19,870 bases of DNA from Deltaproteobacteria bacterium (GTDB lineage Bacteria > Desulfobacterota > Deferrimicrobia > Deferrimicrobiales > Deferrimicrobiaceae). The DNA is taken from positions 1 to 19,870 of the forward strand of contig JANXPS010000033.1 in assembly GCA_025357175.1 (NCBI GenBank), written 5' to 3'. Below, piece by piece: positions 1-6,751 of the stretch; positions within the stretch are counted from its first letter, which is position 1, and each line of letters begins with the position of its first letter. The notes beneath the pieces were generated by a model. The model saw only the letters and a program-made list of their open reading frames with translations, made no database searches and was not told the origin of the DNA. Position numbers and translations under genes: made by a program.

Positions 1-1
1 C

Positions 2-244
2 TGGCGGGCCGAGAGTTTCTACGTCGACAAGGACCACGAAAACGCGATCATCGGCTTCCAGGACGTGATCGACAAGTTCCCGGCCTCCGACAAGGCACCC
101 GACGCGATGTTCAAGCAGGGGTTGTCCTTCCTCGCGCTCAACGACAAGAAGAACGCGAAAACGCTGTTCGAGCTGCTCCTCTCGAAACACCCGAAATCGC
201 CCGCCGCCGAAAAGGCGAAACAGAAACTGACCGAGATAAAATAA
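2..244 (+). CDS. ybgF: CpoB/YbgF-like Tol-Pal periplasmic protein, C-terminal part (5' end outside window)
   Basis: The frame is open from the first bases of the window and ends at TAA 242-244, giving about 80 residues. They read as the C-terminal tetratricopeptide repeats of the Tol-Pal system protein YbgF/CpoB. Recognisable pieces are WRAESFYVDKDHENAIIGFQ, then a DKFP...DKAPDAMFKQG stretch, then LLLSKHPKSPAAEKAKQKL, matching the usual layout of helical repeats that each end in a Pro-containing turn. In the known family this periplasmic protein works with Tol-Pal and links outer-membrane constriction to peptidoglycan synthesis at division. The N-terminal signal peptide and coiled coil lie outside the window. 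The gap to the next gene is 13 bp, so co-transcription is likely. A different TPR protein is possible, because only the repeat part is visible. Confidence 0.8.
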   Translation, partial: WRAESFYVDKDHENAIIGFQDVIDKFPASDKAPDAMFKQGLSFLALNDKKNAKTLFELLLSKHPKSPAAEKAKQKLTEIK

Positions 245-257
245 CCCGGGAGGCCGG

Positions 258-1604
258 ATGATCAAGAATTTCGTGCTGGACACCAACGTCCTTCTGCACG
301 ACCCCACCGCCATTTTCAAATTTCAGGATAATCAGGTCATCATCCCCATCATGGTGATCGAAGAACTCGATCACTTCAAAAAAGATCTCAACATGCTGGG
401 CCGCAACGCCCGAACCGTTTCCAAGATCATCGACCGGCTGCGCGCCCAGGGAAACCTCGCGATGGGCGTCCCGCTCGAAAACGGCGGCACGCTCCGCGTG
501 GCGTTCGGGGGCGAAAGCGACAAGCTGCTTCCCGCCGAGCTTCACGGTTCCAAGGAAGACAACCACATCCTCGCAGTCGCCTTGAGCGTCCGCGGGCTCG
601 AGAAGGATGTCCCCGTGGTCGTCATCTCCAAGGACACCAACCTTCGAATCAAGGCCGATTCCCTGGGGCTCGACGCCGAGGATTTCGAGAACGACCGGGT
701 CGAGATCGAGGAACTCTACCGGGGCTACCAGGAACGCGAGGCGACCAAGGCGTCGATCGACGCCCTCTACGCGACCGGCGAGATCGCCGCCGAGCCGCCC
801 GCCTTCCATCCCAACGAATACGTCGTCTACCGCGACAGCGCAACCCAGGCATCCGCCCTCGGCCGCTTCGACGGGCCCAACAACCGGGTCCGGCTGCTGC
901 CTCCCATGAAGGAGGAAATCTGGGGGATTCGGCCCAAGAACAAGGAACAGCATTTCGCGCTCGACATCCTGCTCGACGACTCGGTCAAGCTGGTCACGCT
1001 CGCCGGCAAGGCGGGCACCGGCAAGACGCTGCTCGCGATCGCTGCGGGGCTTCGCAAGATCACCGACGAGGATGTCTACTCCCGACTGCTCGTGTCGCGC
1101 CCGGTGCTCCCGATGGGCAAGGACATCGGCTTTCTTCCCGGCGATCTCGAGGAAAAGCTCAAGCCCTGGATGCAGCCCATCTTCGACAACGTCGAATACC
1201 TGTTCGGCTCCAACAAGGACAAACGGTCCTCTCGTACCGGGGCGGGCGGCAGCCAGGTCCAGGGCGTCCGCGGCTACCAGGAACTGATCAACATGGGGAT
1301 CCTCGAGATCGAGGCGCTCACCTACATTCGCGGGCGTTCGATTCCCAATCAGTTCATCATCATCGACGAGGCCCAGAACCTGACGCTGCACGAGGTCAAG
1401 ACGATCCTCACGCGCGCCGGCGAAAACAGCAAGGTGGTCCTGACCGGCGACCCGTACCAGATCGACAATCCGTTCGTCGATTCGGCCAGCAACGGCCTTT
1501 CCTGCGCGGTCGAGCGGTTCAAGGGCGAGCAGATGGCCGGTCACGTGCTGCTGGTCAAGGGCGAGCGTTCCCCGCTCGCGGAGCTCGCGGCCAACATCCT
1601 GTGA
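258..1604 (+). CDS. PIN domain-PhoH family ATPase (YlaK/PhoH2 type)
   Basis: A 448-residue two-domain protein. Residues 1 to about 150 form a PIN ribonuclease-like domain with the acidic set in place: D8 (VLDTN), E35/E36 (VIEEL), D101 (KEDNHIL) and D126 (SKDTNLRIKA). Residues about 220-448 form the PhoH ATPase, with Walker A GKAGTGKT at 250-257, Walker B FIIIDEAQ at 367-373 and a later LTGDPYQID motif at 395-403. In the family, PIN-PhoH fusions are ATP-dependent RNA-processing proteins (RNase plus helicase-type activity reported for mycobacterial PhoH2); the cellular substrate is unknown here. The ATG at 258 has GGGAGG at 248-253, which fixes the start. The gene sits 13 bp after ybgF and 16 bp before tsaD, as in a housekeeping operon. 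All key residues are intact, so both domains are probably active. Confidence 0.93.
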   Translation: MIKNFVLDTNVLLHDPTAIFKFQDNQVIIPIMVIEELDHFKKDLNMLGRNARTVSKIIDRLRAQGNLAMGVPLENGGTLRVAFGGESDKLLPAELHGSKEDNHILAVALSVRGLEKDVPVVVISKDTNLRIKADSLGLDAEDFENDRVEIEELYRGYQEREATKASIDALYATGEIAAEPPAFHPNEYVVYRDSATQASALGRFDGPNNRVRLLPPMKEEIWGIRPKNKEQHFALDILLDDSVKLVTLAGKAGTGKTLLAIAAGLRKITDEDVYSRLLVSRPVLPMGKDIGFLPGDLEEKLKPWMQPIFDNVEYLFGSNKDKRSSRTGAGGSQVQGVRGYQELINMGILEIEALTYIRGRSIPNQFIIIDEAQNLTLHEVKTILTRAGENSKVVLTGDPYQIDNPFVDSASNGLSCAVERFKGEQMAGHVLLVKGERSPLAELAANIL

Positions 1605-1620
1605 CCGCCTGACCCGGTCC

Positions 1621-2619
1621 GTGCGCGTCCTCGGCATCGAAAGTTCCTGCGACGAGACGGCCGCGGCCGTCTACGACTCCGGCGGCGGCCTGCTCTCCAA
1701 CGTCGTCACCTCGCAGACCGCCATCCACGCGCTCTACGGCGGGGTCGTTCCCGAACTCGCGTCGCGCGAGCACATCCGCACCGTCTGGCCGGCGGCCGAA
1801 CAGGCGCTTGCCGAGGCGGGGTGCGACGCGGCCTCGCTCGACGGGATCGCGGCGACCGCGGGCCCCGGGCTCATCGGCGCCGTGCTGGTGGGCCTGAGTT
1901 TCGCGCGGGCGCTCGCCTACGCGCTCAAAAAGCCGATGGTCGGCGTCGACCACCTCGAGGCGCACATTTACGCAGGATTTCTCGAACACGACATCCCCTT
2001 CCCATACATTTCCCTGCTGGTTTCGGGCGGTCACACGTCGCTGTTTCTCGTGTCGTCGTGGGACCAGGCGCGCTGCCTGGGTTCGACGCGCGACGACGCG
2101 GCGGGCGAGGCGTTCGACAAGGCGGCCAAGATGATGGGGCTGGGCTATCCGGGCGGGGCGATCATCGACCGGATGGCAGCCGATGGCGACCGGGCGCGCT
2201 TCCCGTTTCCGCGTGCGCGCATATCCGGCGCCCCGCTCGACTTCTCCTTTTCCGGGTTGAAGACCGCGCTGCGCACATTTCTCGAAACGCCCCCGGGAAA
2301 GATCGCGGCGCAGGCCGACGTCGCGGCGTCGTTCCAGGAGGCGATCGTCGACTCGCTGGTGAAGCGGACGCTGGCCGCGGCAAAAGCGCAGGGCGTCCCG
2401 CGCGTGGTGCTGGCCGGCGGCGTCTCGGCCAACTCCCGTCTGCGCGACAAGATGACGTCCGAAGGGGAGAAGGCAGGCGTCCGAGTCTTCCTTCCCGCCC
2501 GCGTCTTCTGCACCGACAACGCCGCGATGGTCGCGCTTTTGGGCGAGCGCCGCCTCTCGTCGGGCGCCTCGTCGGGCCTGGACCTTCCCGCCTATGCCTC
2601 CTCGCGATTCTCAAGATAA
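1621..2619 (+). CDS. tsaD: tRNA N6-adenosine threonylcarbamoyltransferase TsaD
   Basis: A 332-residue protein of normal TsaD length. It transfers the threonylcarbamoyl group from TC-AMP to A37 of ANN-decoding tRNAs (t6A synthesis), working with TsaB and TsaE in the cytoplasm. Visible features are the N-terminal MRVLGIESSCDETAAAVYD phosphate-1 motif, the metal-binding pair H111 and H115 (HLEAHIYAGF), the SGGHTSLF loop at 135-142, the GEAFDKAAKMMGLGYPGG segment at 162-179, LAGGVSANSRLR at 264-275, and the C-terminal FCTDNAAMVA with D299 as metal ligand. The start is GTG at 1621. I see no good Shine-Dalgarno sequence before it, but no other in-frame start fits the conserved N-terminus. Its 3' end overlaps rsmA by 26 bp, which suggests translational coupling. 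Confidence 0.97.
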   Translation: MRVLGIESSCDETAAAVYDSGGGLLSNVVTSQTAIHALYGGVVPELASREHIRTVWPAAEQALAEAGCDAASLDGIAATAGPGLIGAVLVGLSFARALAYALKKPMVGVDHLEAHIYAGFLEHDIPFPYISLLVSGGHTSLFLVSSWDQARCLGSTRDDAAGEAFDKAAKMMGLGYPGGAIIDRMAADGDRARFPFPRARISGAPLDFSFSGLKTALRTFLETPPGKIAAQADVAASFQEAIVDSLVKRTLAAAKAQGVPRVVLAGGVSANSRLRDKMTSEGEKAGVRVFLPARVFCTDNAAMVALLGERRLSSGASSGLDLPAYASSRFSR

Positions 2620-3490
2620 GCGGAGCACCGAGCACCCCGGCAAGCTGCTTGCCGCGCTGGGGTTCTCCCCCCTCAAGGGGCTGGGACAGAATTTCCTGCA
2701 CGACGGCAATGTCTCCCGGAAAATCGTCGCCGAGGCGGTTTCCCTCGGTCCCCCCTACCTCGAAATAGGTCCCGGCCTCGCGGGGCTGACCGACCTGCTC
2801 GCCGAAACCGGTTCGCCCGTGACCGCGATCGAGCTCGACCGCGGTTTGGCGGGCTGGCTGCGCGACCGGTTCGCCGGCTCGAACGTCGAGATCGTCGAAT
2901 CCGATTTCCTCGAGATCCACGAGGACGAGTTCCGGCGGCGCTTCCCGGCCGGAGCCACCGTCGTCGGCAACCTGCCCTATTCCGTTTCCTCCCCGATGCT
3001 GATCCGGCTGATCGAACTGCGCGAAACATTTCCGCGTGCCGTGCTCATGCTGCAAAAGGAGATGGTCGATCGGTTGTGCTCCCCGCCCGGATGCAAGGCG
3101 TACGGCATACTGTCGGTCTACGTCGCCGTGCTGAGCGAGGCGCGAGAGCTGTTCGTGGTTCGCCGCGGCTGTTTCACGCCGTCGCCCGATGTCGACTCGG
3201 CCGTGTTCTCCCTCCGGTTTGCTCCCGGTCTTTCCGCCCGGTTCGTCCGGGCGCTCCAGGCGGTCGTCCGAACCGCGTTCGCCCAGAGGCGCAAGACGCT
3301 CCGCAATGCGCCGGGCAATTTCCTCCCGGGCGGAAGCGCCGATTGGCCCGAACTGCTCTCCGCGGCGGCGATCGATCCCGGCGCCCGGGCCGAAACGATT
3401 CCGCCCGAAGGTTACCGGCGGCTCGCCGAGGCGCTCCTGGCGCGGCGCCATCCGGAAAATCCGTTGCCATCCGGTCGCACCCCCGAATAG
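2594..3490 (+). CDS. rsmA: 16S rRNA (adenine(1518)-N6/adenine(1519)-N6)-dimethyltransferase RsmA/KsgA
   Basis: A 298-residue KsgA/RsmA protein. It uses SAM to dimethylate two adjacent adenosines in the 3'-terminal helix of 16S rRNA during small-subunit maturation. Motifs in order: GLGQNFLHD (29-37), the SAM-binding LEIGPGLAGLT (56-66), the acidic TAIELDRGLA (77-86), SDFLEI (103-108), the catalytic NLPYSVSSP (126-134), then the C-terminal RGCFTPSPDVDSAV (191-204) and FAQRRKTLRN, all typical of the family. The ATG at 2594 lies inside the end of tsaD in another frame. The next in-frame start would remove part of the N-terminus, so 2594 is preferred. The end is followed almost at once by a palindromic element at 3497-3680, so the housekeeping operon may end or be interrupted here. 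Confidence 0.96.
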   Translation: MPPRDSQDKRSTEHPGKLLAALGFSPLKGLGQNFLHDGNVSRKIVAEAVSLGPPYLEIGPGLAGLTDLLAETGSPVTAIELDRGLAGWLRDRFAGSNVEIVESDFLEIHEDEFRRRFPAGATVVGNLPYSVSSPMLIRLIELRETFPRAVLMLQKEMVDRLCSPPGCKAYGILSVYVAVLSEARELFVVRRGCFTPSPDVDSAVFSLRFAPGLSARFVRALQAVVRTAFAQRRKTLRNAPGNFLPGGSADWPELLSAAAIDPGARAETIPPEGYRRLAEALLARRHPENPLPSGRTPE

Positions 3491-3496
3491 AATGGG

Positions 3497-3680
3497 CTAG
3501 CCCGCATTTCTCACCACGCTCCGTCGCGAGGCGGCGTAGCCGGGCGTGGATACAAGGCGCACGAACCGAGGGCGACGCAGGCGTAGTTGACACTACGTCG
3601 AGGAGCACGATGGAGTGGAACGCAGTAGACATGCCCGGATCCGCCGTCGCAGCAGGTGGGTGGTGAGAAATGCGGGCTAG
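3497..3680. repeat. 184-bp palindromic (MITE-like) element with 21-bp perfect terminal inverted repeats
   Basis: The left end 3497-3517 (starting CTAGCCCGCATTTC) is the exact reverse complement of 3660-3680 (ending GAAATGCGGGCTAG), 21 of 21 positions. Inward, the arms stay partly complementary (for example GCCGGGCGTG near 3538-3547 against CATGCCCGG near 3630-3638). At the centre GTAGT 3583-3587 and ACTAC 3592-3596 close a TGAC loop, so the whole unit can fold as one long imperfect hairpin. It contains no plausible gene. Both ends carry CTAG, which could be part of the repeat or a 4-bp target duplication; the two cannot be told apart because CTAG is its own reverse complement. It is most likely a non-autonomous mobile or dispersed palindromic repeat. 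Copies elsewhere cannot be seen in this window. Confidence 0.8.
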
Positions 3681-4334
3681 ATGACCGAGACGACAACTCA
3701 TCCGCGCTACATCGCCATCGAAGGTCCCATCGGTGTCGGGAAATCGTCGCTCGCCAAGGCGCTGGCCGCCGAATTCGGCGCGCGCCTCGTTCGCGAAGAG
3801 GGCGAAGCCAACCCGTTTCTCGACCGCTTCTACGAAGACCCTCGGAAGTTCGCCTTCCAGACGCAGCTTTTCTTCCTGCTCTCCCGCTACCGGCAGCAGC
3901 GCGAGCTGGGGCAGGGCGATCTGTTCGAGCAGGGGGTCGTCTCCGACTACATCCTGGCCAAGGACAAGATCTTCGCCCTCATCAATCTCGACGAGGACGA
4001 GGTCACGCTCTACGAGTCGATCTACAAGCTGCTGGCGACGACTGTGCCCCATCCCGACCTGGTGATCTACCTGCAGGCGCGTCCCGAGGTGCTGCTCAAC
4101 CGCGTGCGCAAGCGCGGCATCGCCTACGAACGAAACATATCGCTTGACTACCTCAAAACGCTCAGCGATGCTTATAACGAGTACTTCTTTCACTATAACG
4201 AGACCCCGCTCCTGGTCGTCAACACGAGCGAGATCGACTTTGTCGAAAGACCGCGCGACTTGGACCATCTCGTCAGAGAGGTCAAAAGAATGAAGCGCGG
4301 AACGCAACACTACATACCGCTGGGATCCGGATAA
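3681..4334 (+). CDS. deoxynucleoside kinase (deoxyguanosine/deoxyadenosine kinase family)
   Basis: A 217-residue dNK-family kinase. It phosphorylates deoxynucleosides with ATP for purine/pyrimidine salvage in the cytoplasm. The P-loop GPIGVGKSS is at 15-23. EEGEANPFLDRFYEDPRKFAFQTQLFFL (39 onward) is the substrate-site region, VVSDYILAKDKIFA (86-99) corresponds to the DR/DY motif, and RVRKRGIAYERNI (141-153) is the arginine-rich lid. The substrate (dA, dG, dC) cannot be fixed by eye; bacterial homologues with the SDY motif are mostly purine deoxynucleoside kinases. The ATG at 3681 directly follows the right end of the palindromic element, so its translation start region lies within that repeat. 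An in-frame GTG at 3660 is excluded by TAG 3678-3680. There is no well-spaced Shine-Dalgarno sequence (GGTGA at 3662-3666 is 14 nt away). Confidence 0.92.
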   Translation: MTETTTHPRYIAIEGPIGVGKSSLAKALAAEFGARLVREEGEANPFLDRFYEDPRKFAFQTQLFFLLSRYRQQRELGQGDLFEQGVVSDYILAKDKIFALINLDEDEVTLYESIYKLLATTVPHPDLVIYLQARPEVLLNRVRKRGIAYERNISLDYLKTLSDAYNEYFFHYNETPLLVVNTSEIDFVERPRDLDHLVREVKRMKRGTQHYIPLGSG

Positions 4335-4420
4335 CCGGACCAAGACGGGATCGTACGATGGGAACGCGGCGCCGATAGGCCATCTTCGGCGTTTGCGGGT
4401 CCGTGCCGCTTTCAAAATGC

Positions 4421-4462
4421 ACGGCCTTTCCGGACACGGTTCCGGGAAGGCCGTTTTCTTTT
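4421..4462 (+). terminator. intrinsic terminator or attenuator just upstream of panB
   Basis: ACGGCCTTTCCGG at 4421-4433 pairs with CCGGGAAGGCCGT at 4442-4454 (13 pairs, one of them G-T) across an 8-nt loop, followed by TTTTCTTTT at 4454-4462. This is a textbook rho-independent terminator. The T-run is followed directly by the panB Shine-Dalgarno GGAGG at 4463-4467, which leaves no room for a promoter between them. Upstream, CCGTGC 4401-4406 can pair with GCACGG 4419-4424. That pairing takes the first bases of the terminator arm and would compete with it. A smaller stem, CGCCGA 4370-4375 with TCGGCG 4386-4391, also lies in the leader. Confidence 0.85.
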
Positions 4463-4472
4463 GGAGGGCGCC

Positions 4473-5270
4473 TTGACCGACAAGATCACCATTCTCGATT
4501 TCGCGAGGATGAAATCCGACGGTCGCAAGATCGTCATGGTCACCGCATACGATGCAACGTTCGCCGGCATCTTCGACGAGGCCGGCGTCGACATGCTCCT
4601 GGTCGGCGATTCGCTCGGCATGGTCGTCCTCGGGCTCCCCGACACCCTTTCCGTCACGATGGAAGACATGGTCCGGCACACCGGCGCAGCGGCGCGGGGG
4701 CGCAAGCGCGCGTTTCTCGTGGCCGACATGCCTTTCATGTCCTATCAGGCGAGTGTTCCCGAGGCGGTTCGCAACGCGGGGCGGCTGCTCCAGGCCGGCG
4801 CCGAGGCCGTCAAGCTCGAAGGGGGCCGTTCGATGGAGGCCGCGATCCGCGCGATCGCGTCGTGCGACATCCCCATCATGGGGCACATCGGGCTTACCCC
4901 CCAGTCGGTCCACCGGATGGGCGGCTACCGCGTCCAGGGGCGGTCCGAAGGCCAGGCGGCCCGATTGATCGACGACGCGCTGGCGGTGCAGGATGCGGGC
5001 GCTTTCGCGGTCGTCCTCGAGGGCATGCCGGCCGGGCTCGCGGCCGAGGTCACCGAACGGTTGTCGATTCCCACCATCGGAATCGGGGCCGGCGCCGGGT
5101 GCGACGGGCAGGTGCTGGTGATGCACGACATGCTCGGCCTGTTCGACGCGTTCCGCCCCAAATTCGTCAAGCGGTTCGGGGAACTGAAAAACCCGGTCAG
5201 GGACGCCGTGTCGGCCTATTCCGACGCGGTGCGAACCGGCGCATTCCCCGACGAGGAGCATTCTTTCTGA
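4473..5270 (+). CDS. panB: 3-methyl-2-oxobutanoate hydroxymethyltransferase (ketopantoate hydroxymethyltransferase)
   Basis: A 265-residue PanB, the first committed enzyme of pantothenate synthesis. It adds a hydroxymethyl group from 5,10-methylene-THF to 2-oxoisovalerate. Recognisable motifs are the N-terminal KIVMVTAYDATFAGIFDEAGVD with VGDSLGMVVLG (Mg-binding Asp), then DMPFMSYQ, EAVKLEGG, MGHIGLTPQSVHRMGGYRVQG, VLEGMPAGLAAEVT, TIGIGAGAGCDGQVLVMHDMLG and the C-terminal PKFVKRF. I chose TTG 4473 as the start because GGAGG 4463-4467 is 5 nt upstream. An in-frame TTG at 4461 overlaps that Shine-Dalgarno sequence and is less likely. Expression may be limited by the hairpin at 4421-4462. The stop overlaps panC (TGATG), so the two are translationally coupled. 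Confidence 0.97.
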   Translation: MTDKITILDFARMKSDGRKIVMVTAYDATFAGIFDEAGVDMLLVGDSLGMVVLGLPDTLSVTMEDMVRHTGAAARGRKRAFLVADMPFMSYQASVPEAVRNAGRLLQAGAEAVKLEGGRSMEAAIRAIASCDIPIMGHIGLTPQSVHRMGGYRVQGRSEGQAARLIDDALAVQDAGAFAVVLEGMPAGLAAEVTERLSIPTIGIGAGAGCDGQVLVMHDMLGLFDAFRPKFVKRFGELKNPVRDAVSAYSDAVRTGAFPDEEHSF

Positions 5271-6130
5271 TGGAACTGCTGCGCACACCGGTCGAGATGC
5301 GTGGTTGGGCCGACGCCCGGAGGCGGGAGGGGCGCCGGATCGGTTTCGCCCCGACGATGGGCTGCCTGCACGCGGGGCACCTCAGTCTCTACGGCATCCT
5401 GCGGGATCGCGGCTGCGACGAGGTGACGGCTTCGATCTTCGTCAACCCGACGCAATTCGGGCCGGGCGAGGATTTCGAAAAGTATCCGCGCGACGAGGCG
5501 AGCGACCTGTCGCTGCTGCGGGAGGCGGGCGTAGGCGCGGTCTACCTCCCGGGCGTGGCCGACATGTATCCCGAGGGGAGCCAGACCGTCGTCGACGTGA
5601 CCGGCGTTTCGAAGGGGTTGTGCGGCGACCGCAGGCCGGGCCATTTCCAGGGCGTCGCGACGGTCGTGGCCAAGCTGTTCAACGCGGTCCGGCCGCACGT
5701 CGCCGTGTTCGGCGAAAAGGATTTCCAGCAGCTCGCCGTCATCCGTCGGATGGCGCGCGACCTCGATTTCGGCATCGAGATCGTCGGGGCGCCGATCTTC
5801 CGAGAGGACGACGGGCTCGCGATGAGTTCCCGGAACCGGTACCTTGACGGGGCCGACCGCATCGCCGCCCTCTGCCTGTCCCGCGGGCTGTTCCGGGCCG
5901 CCGGGTTGTTCGGGGCGGGGGAGCGCGACCCGCTGGCGCTGGCCGCCGCCGTCCGGTCCGAAGTCGAAGGGGAGCCGCGGGCGACGTTCGAGTATGCCGA
6001 GGCGCGCAATCCCGAAACGCTTTTTCCTGTGACCCCCCCGACGGGACGCGTCACCCTGCTAGTCGCCGCACGGGTGGGTCCGGCGCGGCTGATCGACAAC
6101 ATCACGCTGCAAGAGGGGGGACAGCAATGA
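5270..6130 (+). CDS. panC: pantoate--beta-alanine ligase (pantothenate synthetase)
   Basis: A 286-residue PanC. It joins pantoate and beta-alanine using ATP, via a pantoyl-adenylate, to make pantothenate. Visible are FAPTMGCLHAGHLSL with the nucleotide-binding HAGH at 34-37, SIFVNPTQFGPGEDFEKYPR (65 onward), GDRRPGHFQGVATVVAKLFN (119-138), VFGEKDFQQL (147-156) and DDGLAMSSRNRYL (180-192), where MSSRN plays the KMSKS-like role. The start is the ATG at 5270, overlapping the last base of the panB stop. A longer open frame upstream is only the out-of-frame shadow of panB. The end overlaps panD by the ATGA pattern (6127-6130). Length is usual for the family and no key motif is missing. Confidence 0.97.
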   Translation: MELLRTPVEMRGWADARRREGRRIGFAPTMGCLHAGHLSLYGILRDRGCDEVTASIFVNPTQFGPGEDFEKYPRDEASDLSLLREAGVGAVYLPGVADMYPEGSQTVVDVTGVSKGLCGDRRPGHFQGVATVVAKLFNAVRPHVAVFGEKDFQQLAVIRRMARDLDFGIEIVGAPIFREDDGLAMSSRNRYLDGADRIAALCLSRGLFRAAGLFGAGERDPLALAAAVRSEVEGEPRATFEYAEARNPETLFPVTPPTGRVTLLVAARVGPARLIDNITLQEGGQQ

Positions 6131-6543
6131 TCCGCACGATGCTCAAGTGCAAGATTCACCGGGCAACCGTCACCGAGGCGGTGCTGCATTACGAGGGGAG
6201 CATCACCATCGACGAGACGCTGATGGAAGCGTCCGGCCTGGTCGAGTACGAGCAGGTCCACATCTACAACATCGACAACGGCAACCGCTTCTCCACATAC
6301 GCCATCAAGGGCGAGCGCGATTCCGGCGTGATCTGCCTGAACGGCGCGGCCGCGCGGCAGGTCAGCAAGGGCGACCTGATCATCATCGCCAACTACGCGA
6401 ACTACGACGAGAAGGAGCTGGCCGATTTCCACCCCACGCTCGTCTACGTCGACGAAAAGAACGCGATCACGAACGTGAAGCAGAAGATCGTGTCCGAGAG
6501 CCAGCGTCCGCGCGTGGTGGCGTGCTCCTGCCCCGCCAACTGA
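6127..6543 (+). CDS. panD: aspartate 1-decarboxylase (pyruvoyl-dependent)
   Basis: A 138-residue PanD. It makes beta-alanine from aspartate, the other substrate of PanC, which completes the pantothenate branch in one operon. The proenzyme self-cleaves between G24 and S25 (HYEGSITID), and S25 becomes the pyruvoyl cofactor. MIRTMLKCKIHRATVTEAVLHYEGS aligns with the family so that the serine falls at position 25, which supports the ATG at 6127. NGNRFSTYAIKGERDSG and the LNGAAAR motif follow as usual. A strong purine-rich Shine-Dalgarno (GAGGGGGG, about 6112-6119) precedes it within the end of panC. The C-terminal tail ends in RPRVVACSCPAN and runs slightly longer than in many homologues, with two cysteines. 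Confidence 0.97.
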   Translation: MIRTMLKCKIHRATVTEAVLHYEGSITIDETLMEASGLVEYEQVHIYNIDNGNRFSTYAIKGERDSGVICLNGAAARQVSKGDLIIIANYANYDEKELADFHPTLVYVDEKNAITNVKQKIVSESQRPRVVACSCPAN

Positions 6544-6544
6544 C

Positions 6545-6751
6545 ATGCCGTCGATGAAGGGGGCGTTTCTCCTCGATGTCGAGGAGGAACGCCGTGCCCG
6601 GCGCGCCCGGGCCGAGGCGGCCCTGGCGGCGGACAGCGAAGGGCCCGGCGGGGATGCGGAGAATGCCTCCCCGGCCGATCCCGGCAAACCGCTCGAGGAT
6701 TATCTTGCGCGGTGGCACGGCAACTGGCGCGGCTCGTCGTCGGTAGAATGA
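6545..6751 (+). CDS. hypothetical small charged protein (68 aa) between panD and the amidohydrolase
   Basis: I do not recognise this protein. The ATG at 6545 comes 1 bp after the panD stop, and the TGA at 6749-6751 overlaps the ATG at 6748 of the next gene. It therefore fills the gap exactly, with the same ATGA coupling used across this window. Codon third positions are GC-rich, as in neighbouring genes. The predicted protein has an acidic/basic helical start (LLDVEEERRARRARAEAALAA), a Gly/Pro-rich middle and a LEDYLARWHGNWRGSSS end. No signal peptide, membrane segment or known motif is visible. It could be a real small coupled protein or a chance ORF in GC-rich DNA; the exact fit between stop and start favours the former. 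Confidence 0.5.
   Translation: MPSMKGAFLLDVEEERRARRARAEAALAADSEGPGGDAENASPADPGKPLEDYLARWHGNWRGSSSVE

Noticed and set aside
138..1637. 499-aa open frame on the minus strand
   Set aside because: It lies opposite the PIN-PhoH gene, which has intact motifs; it is a GC-rich antisense shadow with no known motif.
4403..5269. Upstream extension of panC
   Set aside because: It overlaps all of panB in another frame; PanC homologues begin at MELLRTPVEMR (5270).
3174..5288. 704-aa open frame on the minus strand across rsmA, the palindrome, dNK and panB
   Set aside because: It runs opposite three clear genes and a repeat; no recognisable domain; shadow frame.
6712..6747. GTG 6712 as start of the amidohydrolase
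   Set aside because: The 12 extra residues are not typical of the family and the ATG at 6748 fits the coupling pattern; kept only as an alternative.
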